NCBI RefSeq assembly: GCF_021730395.1
Contig: NC_069373.1
Location: forward strand, 11,116,001 to 11,180,000
Direction of reading: 5' to 3'
DNA from: Mercenaria mercenaria
Taxonomy: Eukaryota > Mollusca > Bivalvia > Venerida > Veneridae
DNA length: 64,000 nt
The position numbers and the translations under genes were made by a program. The notes beneath the pieces are model-generated. The model had not been told where the DNA came from. It made no database searches and saw nothing but the letters and a program-made list of their open reading frames with translations. How positions within the stretch are numbered: position 1 is the first letter of the stretch; the number at the start of each line of letters is the position of its first letter. Shown one piece after another: positions 22,128 to 31,697 of the stretch.

Positions 22128-22272
22128 TATCTTCTTATTTTGGAGATACCTCTAACCGATTTTACCATCTTCTGTGGTGGCATTTATTTGCTCCTTTGCA
22201 CTCAACTTCAATATTTATTACAGGATCGAAACTGTAGTTCCCTTTCTTCAACAGACTCGCACCATATAACCT

Positions 22273-22484
22273 TTAACCTTTAGCCTGCTAAATTTCCAAA
22301 ATGGACTGGTCTATCATTCAATTTGGGCAGTACCATTTATTATTCAAAGGGGTCTTCAATGAAAATTTACTAACTGAATAGAGAACAGTACAGACTATGA
22401 TCAGACTGCATGGATGTGCAAGCTGATCTTGGTCTGCACTGGTCGCAAAGGCAGAATCACTTGCCGCCAGCAGGCTAATGTTAA
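22273..22484. mobile_element. TTAA-flanked MITE (TTTAGCCTGCT ends), copy 1
   Basis: TTAACCTTTAGCCTGCT at left and AGCAGGCTAATGTTAA at right. Interior includes GATCTTGGTCTGCACTGGTC. Homologous to 45593-45770. Non-coding. Confidence 0.78.
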
Positions 22485-24190
22485 CTTGAATCAAGAACTA
22501 TCGCTGTCAAGAACACTTCACAAATCTTCTTGCGCAGCCTTTAATATTTTGCAAATAGTTTCGAAATTACTAAAAGTATAATTCATTATTTCATTAGGAA
22601 CAAATAAAACAATTTCTTGCCGTTCCGAAGAGTGATTACTGGCCATATTTTCTTATTGAAAGCTAAGATTTTCATTCCGGTTCCTCAAATGGTATTCACT
22701 TATGAAATAATTCAAAGCACAATTTTGGGAAAATAAAAGCAATATTACCATTTAGCTGTAATATGACCGCCGCAAATAATCCCCAAAATAAGTGTTATAT
22801 GTTTTTGTTTCTCAAATACTTGTATACTGTGTTGTAAGACAATTTTTACCTCGCAAAAATCAGTTTCCAATGCTACCAATTACGTATTACAAAGGTCTGG
22901 GCCAACTATGAATAACTGTTACCACTTTGATTTAATTTTTATGAAGAAAGATGAAACAAATCAGGTCTGTGACGATGATTTTGACATTTTGTCGCTATGG
23001 TTCTTGCAGGCGATACACTGTCTTCTTTTGTGGTTTGTGTGAATTACCACAACGACCAACAGTTCTCGACGCAACATACAAACACCTGTAATCATCTATT
23101 TCTTTTTTTTTTAAATTAACAAAGTTCCGGTATTTACTGCAGTTTTGACCTTTAAGTCGTTATCGTTCTTGCACACCATTTCGTCATTCATAGCTCACCA
23201 GAGCACAAAATCAAGAAGATCCTTAGGTAACTCTCTACCGGCTTCGTTCAAAGTATTCTGATTCGCCAAAAAGCATGGCCGTCAGAGAACATTGTCACTT
23301 TCCCCGATATGTATAATTATTACGGATCATCAAACAAAAACATTGCCATCAGAAGGTTTGGCCACATTCCCTATATATACATAATGGACTATTTTGAAAT
23401 ATTCTTGTCAGAATTTTCTTCTTAAGTGACCCAATATCCAGATTTTTCAGATTATTTTGATTTCTCAAAATACATGGCCGCAAAAGGATGTGGTCACTTT
23501 TTCCTATAGTGCATATAGAGGAAACTTCAAAAAAAAAAAACTTCTTCTCAGAACCTCTTGATGATTGTACTCAAATATTCTTCGGGTGATCCTTTACCAA
23601 GAGTATTCGGATTACTAAAATTCATGTTGGATATTTTAAAAACTGTTGGTCCATTTTGAAATAATTTCATGGAATTTTTTTTTAGATGACCTCTTAACAA
23701 AAATGCTCAAAATATTTTAATTTGTCTATTACACGGCTACCACAGCTAAAAAGAAAAAAAATATGTTCAATATCATCCTCTGTATCACTGATATTTTTTA
23801 ACTAATTTCACATAAATGTTTCTTTGGAAAACCCCTACTAAATCTTCCCCTCTAATCTTCAGGCCAATTTTCAAAGTTTTCAAGTAGAAGCATATAGGGT
23901 CACCATGACCTCTAAATGCTAATGCATCTTGTAATCACGCCAAGTTCTCGACAGGAAGAAAATAAGTGTTATAACCATAGTTAATTGGAGATTGAACACG
24001 GTTTAATAGCCAGTCGTGGATCTGACCTGTGACGATATGGTTCTTGAACGAAATAGTGGTAACTTGTCTCAATGCATTTCGTACTTACACGCACGCACGT
24101 ACGCACGCACGCAAACACGCAGGGACAGAAATAACATATGATGTGCCCTTTCATAATAAAGGTATGAGCATTATACGACAATACGTCTTT
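22485..24190. other. Space between the convergent genes
   Basis: At about 23190-23720 a degenerate tandem repeat is seen (ACATGGCCG, GGTCACTTTTCC-like, CTTCTTCTCAGAA and TTCGGATTACTAAAA recur), the remnant of another bivalve array. A CACG/CGCA simple repeat lies at about 24086-24120. No gene seen. Confidence 0.5.
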
Positions 24191-24198
24191 TACAGTGT

Positions 24199-24204
24199 TT
24201 TATT
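24199..24204 (-). terminator. Poly(A) signal of the minus gene
   Basis: AATAAA on the minus strand, 45 nt after the TAA at 24252-24250. Confidence 0.75.
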
Positions 24205-24249
24205 ATGATATTCTATAACAGGGTATAAACACCAGGATACAGAATGAAT

Positions 24250-24278
24250 TTAACCAACAAGTGCAGCGTCGCCGCCAT
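24250..24278 (-). CDS. Last coding exon (minus gene)
   Basis: Acceptor TTTCACAG|AT, then GGC GGC GAC GCT GCA CTT GTT GGT TAA, completing the tail DGGDAALVG. Followed closely by AATAAA. Short, but phase, acceptor and poly(A) position agree. Confidence 0.6.
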
Positions 24279-27200
24279 CTGTGAAATATAAAATTATATA
24301 TATAGAATTCAGAAATCACAATTACAAAATTGATCCTAACTACACATTTCAAGGACTATTTGCGCTGAAATAACCAAGAAATTAGACATAACGTATAACA
24401 CAGCTACAGATTTTCAAACAAAACTGTTATGAACTTACTTAATACAACACCGCAAACTTTAATGTTGAGACAAACGTAAATTTGAAATATTTTGCTCAAT
24501 TAAATAATTAATGCCAAACCAGTGCAAGTTAAGGCCGCTGTGCAGTTCTTGTTCTCGTCTGGTTCTCCCTCACAATACTTTCCGCCGTGCTGGGGTTTAG
24601 GGTTAGAGCAAGTTCGGAGCCTAGTTTGGGTCCCCGCGCCACATGTCACAGAACAAGGGTACCAGGCACGCCACGTGGACCAACCTCCATCCACTAAATC
24701 ATAATTACAAACTTCACGTTCAAGCAGACATCCGTTTCCAATTTCTTATGTATGTAGTGCAATGTTTTTCCAGAAAACTGAATATTTTAAATGTAACTTT
24801 TTATTTCAATTCGAGAATATCCTTTTTTAGAAATGACGACATCCATGCAATTTCATATTCACTGAGCCAATCTGTACCAGATCAAAGTTATTTTTTATAA
24901 ACTGTAAAAGACTATTCATGCAAATAATGTGTAACGTTTGTTAACGTGTTAAGTAAAATTACGTGTCCATATTTTGATATAAATTTTCTGAAAACTAAAA
25001 TCAATGTACCTGGACAGTCTGTAGCGACCGAACATGTCTTATTCTCTACACCCAGTCCGTCACAAGGTTTGCCCGTGCCGCGTGTTGGGGGATTCGTGCA
25101 ACTTCTCGACCTTGTAATAGTTCCCGTGCCGCACGTGATTGAACAACTACTCCAGTTCCCCCACACAGTCCAGCCACCATCGACTATATTATTACAGACG
25201 TTTAATCAGTTTCTTCCGTCAATATTCAAACGTTAATTTTAAATATCATTTTTTAGAATTTTTAAGCAAATCGGTATGTTTTATCGTACTAATTTTTAAT
25301 TTTCACAAAATTTAATGACCTTATATTTTAACTGTCGAAATCACAGTATTCCAAAATATTGCTGCAAATAGTCTCAAAGGGACTAGCACATATTTAGATC
25401 TAGTATTATATTTGTTTTAAATATATATTAACGAAAGTGTTATAGTATACACTTACTGAATGGACGCCCGTCAATAGACAAAACTAATGACTGAGGTCCG
25501 GAGGAAAAAGGCCAAATAGTTCTGAGTACTGATTGGTAAGTGTTTTATTACACGTCATCAGAAATACATTTTCAAAAGTTTGTTTTAATATAGACTGGTG
25601 TTATATCAGGTGATTTATACAAGGGGCAATGTTAGGCCTATAATAAGTAAAATCAGAAGTCAATAAGTGAAAAATATTGAGAATAACAAATTTATTTACG
25701 TTATATAGCATCTCTCTCAATATAACTATAAGAGTTTGCATAATCTGTCATTTCTATGTTACCACTGTATTACTTTGTTTTATTTAAACAAAACTAAATC
25801 CAGCATGAGGTGCTTTAACTCCTGATTAATAATGTAATTGTTCATAAAAATTATATCACATAGCAACTATTAAAGCCTTGTTGTGTTATACAATCAGATA
25901 TTCTGTTATCTAGCAACAGTTAACTACAATAAGTAAAAACTCGATTATTTGATTTTGTTGACAGTCGATGGCCTGTAATGTCATGTAAGTTATTTATAGT
26001 CAACAAAATCAAATTATCGAGTGTTGACTATTATTTTAACTTAATTTTGTACGCATAATGTTATTGGTAACTTTAATGATCATACTAGTTAGGCCATTTT
26101 GCCATATTCGGTAGGATCATCCATTTTGATACGCACCTGGACATGCTGGATCGTCGGATGTTTTGCAGGTACTAGTTTCCTCAAATTCGCCAACACAGTA
26201 GTCTCCGCCGTGCAGAGGTTTTGGATTTGAGCATGTGCGTAATCTACTTTTAGTACCGGTACCGCATGAGACAGAGCACGGACTCCATGGAAACCAGTTC
26301 GTCCAGTTTCCATTCACTGTATTATAAACAAATGAAAATGGTTAAAATAAACTATAAGCGTCAACAGACACTTTTAATGCTTGCAGACCGGCTTAAGAAA
26401 TGACAGATACGTGCTATTGCGTGTCAATATACACTTTTAGTGCTTGCAGACCGGATTACCTGCTACTGAGTGTCAACAGACGCTTTTAATGCTTGCACAC
26501 CGGCTTAAGAAATGGCAGATACGTGCTATTGCTTGTCAATATACACTTTCAGTGCTTGTAGACCGGATCACGAGCTACTGAGTGTCAACAGACACTTTTA
26601 ATGATTGCAGACCGGCTTAAGAAATGACATGTACGTGTTATTGAGTATCAACATACACTTTTAGTGCTTGCAGACCGGAGTATATGCTATTGGTATGACG
26701 GTATTAAAACCATTTCTTCTTTGAGTCATATTAAATTGTCAAAGTCTACAGTGTTTTATTTTACTTTTCCTTTCTTTCACTTGTTGCCAGACCATGTTCC
26801 TTGTATAAAATAATCCAAATCCTATTGAAAGCACAGAAAAAAAACAATATGTCGACCATAATGCAAGAGCACCGGCTAACTTCGAATGACATCACTATTG
26901 TAAACAATGTATTCTTCCGCAAACTTCCCCAGCATCCTCAGCTGTCACTAAGCAACATCACAAAACTACATATAACCATCTTCCATATTTCTTGCATACC
27001 AGACGGGGATTTCCGGTATTTTTACCGGTGCTGGAAAAATCCATCTTACACCCCGGGGTGTAAGATGACTCCCGTGCTTTAAATGACGTATTACGAACTT
27101 TCATATATGAAGAAGATTTATGTAGTTATTTATATTTTATTTCGAAAAACGGAATAAAATCCAATACCTTGACAGTTCCTCTTTGTTCCTGATAGTATAT

Positions 27201-30200
27201 TTCTCGATTCAAAACACGTTATTTTATCAAAAATTCATAACGTTACGCTGGAACTGATAAAATAAAACCGGAACTAAACATTGTTATTTGTCTTTGAAAC
27301 GCCATGACGTCTTTCCTGTTTACGGACGTTGATTTCCCGCGCTTTGTTAAAATACGCTACTATAAGAAATAGTTCTAAAAAGAAAGCCGTTCGACTGAAT
27401 TTATTTTTATTATTATATTTTGATATCGGTATGCAAGAAAAAGATTCTGTCACTGGTTATAGGTGCAGCTGGGAATATCCGGCTCTCGGGTAACTGTTTA
27501 GGCGGTAACTCGGTAGGAACCTCGTTACCGCCTAAACAGTTACTCTCGAGGCCGGAAATTCCCATCTGCACCTATAACCAGTGAAAGAATCTTATAATCT
27601 GACCTCTTCTAAAATACTCTAGAAGGATATTATTACTGATTAAATTGAAAAATAAAAGCAATACCTAGCATGAAAATGCCTTTTTTACCCCAAAAGAAGT
27701 TTGAACTATATAGTGTCAGGGACTACATTCCGTGGACCACGGAGGAATACCGGCGCATTACTACCGTCATACCTATTGAGTGTCAACAGACACTTTTAAT
27801 ACTTGCAGACCGGACTTAAAAATTAAAGATAGTGCTATTGAGTGTCAGCAGTCACTTTTAATACTTGCATACCAGGTTTAGAATGTATAGGTGCTTGCTT
27901 CTGAGCGTCAACATACACTTTTAATGCTTTTTCAGACCAGATTTAGAAATAATAGATACGTACTATTGAGTGCAAACATACTATAGCCCATCAATAACGA
28001 GATTATCACCAAAGGTGTACATGTTCATTATTTAACTAGTAAATATCTGTATTTACTTTACTTTTACCGTCAAAAATGTGCATAATTATACGAGGGGTGA
28101 AAAAGAAAAAAGTCTTAGTGCTTCTTTATTGATATGCACTTAGACCTCTTTCGCATTCACCCCTCAATATGACAAAATAAAAAAGCTCAGTCTGGTAAAA
28201 CATTGTTGTAGTAATAACTCAAATATTTGTTATGAGTTCGAGTCCTCATTTCGAATGTTTTATACGATTAAATATTATATGTTTTCCTATCCGTTAGAAA
28301 TATCATGTTCTTCCCAAATTTCAAATATACACATTCCCTATGTTTGTTTTAAAATTTTCAGTCAGATTTGTAAAGATTAGATTATCGTTGGTGGATTAAT
28401 CTAATACATGTATTAGTATCGGCACAGAAAAACAATCCTGAATTACTAAATTCAGTTTTAGACAAACAATGCAACGTCTTAATCAGTGTTACATGTTTCA
28501 GTGCCAGTTTTTTCTGCTTGCGAAGTAATCTTGAAGTGATAAACTATGTTTTCTTGATAAATATTTTACCTGGGCAGGGGTCTTTGTTACACTCTCGTGG
28601 TTCGATGTCCTTACCGTCGCACGGTTTGCCGTTGTAGTAAGGTGGCGGGTTAGCGCAGCGCCGGAGTCGAACTTGGTACCCTAAGTCACATGACTTGTCA
28701 CACTGTGACCACTCCTCCCATTCCGTCCAACCTCCATCAACTTAATTCAAAAATAGTAAAATAGTAAAAATAGTGATAATAAAATAACAATAGAATGCAC
28801 AGTTCAATCTATTACCTAGTTTACTATTGATGTGTTCGTTTTTTCTTGACATCAATGTAACATTTATAACTACTTGCCTCTTGGTCGACCGTAAAGTAAA
28901 TTGTGAGAAAAATGTACCCTTTATAGGTTGTCTTACTTGGACAAAATGTTGGATTTGTACAGTTTTCCGTCTGTGAACTTATTCCTTCGCAGTCTTTACC
29001 GCCATGTGCAGGTGTTGGATTCACGCATTTTCTCAACCTAGTTCTTGTACCTTGTTCGCAAGTCGATGAGCAGTCTGACCATTTTTCCCAGGATGCCCAG
29101 TTACCGTCGACTATATTGACAATAAATGATTGTTTTACTAAATGGTTGCATTCTCACTTGATACGGTGCTAGTTCGTAATCCAAAACATTGGACTGAACA
29201 AAGAAGTTTACTTAATTTTCATGACCTAAAAAATAATACCTCTACCAGCTCGTATCATAACAAATGTGGCTTTTTAATTCGAACCCGTAACTAATTACAA
29301 TAAGATTTAGTGCACGCTGCAGTATGTATGCAATTACTTTCCGAAGAAGGGCTACTTTCATCTAAGAAAATTGGGGGGAAAACCTGAAGACATGTATGCA
29401 TAGACTTGCATAGATTATTACTACCTGGACAAAATGACGAACACAGTCCACTCACATACTCTCGGCCATCACAAGTACCATTGTTAGCTGTTGAGAGCGT
29501 GCAGTTCCGGAACCGGAAATGAACAGACGTGCCGCAGGTGGCGCTGCATTCTCCCCATTCTCCCCAAGAATTCCAGGTGCCATCTGGCGTAACAACAAAG
29601 TTAAAAACATGAGATAAAAGTGGTATGTCTTATAAAAGTACTATAGCAAAAATGTCGATGCCGTCAACATAAACTGACATGACCTTCAATATATACTGAC
29701 ATGTGGAATAAGTAGGAGTTTTGGAAGCGTACCTTTTTACCCATTAAATTGGGTTATATTTGTTTTATAACGAAAATTTTCTTTTTCTAAATGACTTAAA
29801 GGGTAATATGCAACATTCTGCAACATTTCTTATCAGAAAGAACCAGATGAAACATTAACACTGACGAAAAAAGTATCAAACTCGGACTACAAACAAAAAT
29901 GTTATAATCATTTGAATACCACATATGTTATGAAACGGCAGCCATTTTTGGCACAGTGACATCATCATTCTTTCCTAATATGGGCATTACCATATATGGT
30001 AAAACTGTGAATAACAACTAAGATAATCATATTTTGTGGGCGGTAATATAATATGAACTTTAGTGTGTTTGTGTAAAAGTGTAAGCCTTAACTCTAAGCT
30101 CCATGTTTTTAACTGAATTTTACATTTTTCTGCCACGAATACCATATTTGGTAATGCCTATATAAGGAAAGAACGATGACGTCACTGTACCCAAAATGGC

Positions 30201-31662
30201 TGCCGTTTCATTAAATTGGTAACATTTAAATTGTCATATCTTTTTTGTTATTAGTCCGATTTTCACAAATTTTTTGCCAGTTGGTATTTTTCATTAAACT
30301 CTTTCTAAATACATACATTGTCAAATGTTGAATATTCGCCTTTAACTCTCTGATAGCGTTCTCAAAATTAAAATGAAGGCTGAAAATTACACAGGACGGA
30401 CTAACGGGTGGACGAAGGGTTAGCCGAAAGTACAACCGGATGACTTACCCGTAGTATAATCATAAAAACAACTTTACCTTTACAGTCAACGAAATCGCAA
30501 GATTCTTTTTCATTCTCGTCACCTGTACAGTTTTGACCTCCGAAAGCTGGTGCAGGATTCGTGCAATTTCGTGATCTGAAAAAAAAAATCACACGTCGCT
30601 GCTTTCGTTACACGAAAGATGCTGCATAATTATATAATCAGTTTGCTCTCTGAAATTATGTCTTAACTCTCTTGCTCAGTTACTCGCTAACCGCTATCAC
30701 TGTACGGCCTTCTCCCAAATTTATTCAAGTGAAGATGTCTGGTCCTTTAAGGGGACGCTAGAGTTAAAAGTAGAGAAAAAAGAACTTCAAATCTTCTCAT
30801 TTTTGGGTCGTAATTTTATATATAAAAAGAATAAGTGCACGTTATGTTTCGTGTGTCCGTGTGACATGAAATTGATTCTTGCTCTTCCAAAGGTTGGTTA
30901 ATTATGTATATATGTATAGTTCTTCCACCGAATTACTTATTTCTGCTCCGTAAATAAATAAGCCTACCACTGTAAAAAGCAAACAGATTTGCACAGCACG
31001 GGCGACTTGGAGCAATCAAAACATTTAAAAGATGATTTCATGTCAATAATCATTATTGTTCAAGAATTCAGGGAACAAAATTACAATGAAAACAGATGTT
31101 AACGGTTAGCCTAATATATTGAGAGAAAAAAATCAAACAACACTAAATCTTAGAAAGAAGGGGCTGTTTTACATGAAAATTGAACAGCTGATATGTACAC
31201 TGAATTCCGAAAAAGGGCTGCATAAAGAAGCCACACTTTCGTATAGTTCAAGGCCTTTAAAACTCACCATTTTCAAAGAACTGTTTTCGTTTTGATGCAT
31301 TTGCAATAATGTCCCAGTGCAGAAATTTCACATAAGTATGTTGAATGTAGTCTTCGGCAATTATTTATTTTTATTTCTTTACAAAAGGCATTCATTTTAG
31401 GGGCAACTTTTTGAGAATATTCTAAGTATCCGGTCGAACGGGACAGTACAGTAGAAAATGCAATGGAAGATTGTTGGTAAACATATTGTTTGTTCACCAA
31501 CTATTTCTGTATTTTCATGATATACTCTTAAACTCCTTAATTTCGCTTTAACCACTGGCTTATGAGATAATTTGAGAAATCATATTTATTCAATTATTGT
31601 TTTGTTGTTTGTTTGTTTTGTTTTTACCTATTTATTTATTTAAATTCTGTTTATTAATTAAT

Positions 31663-31697
<35 letters not shown>

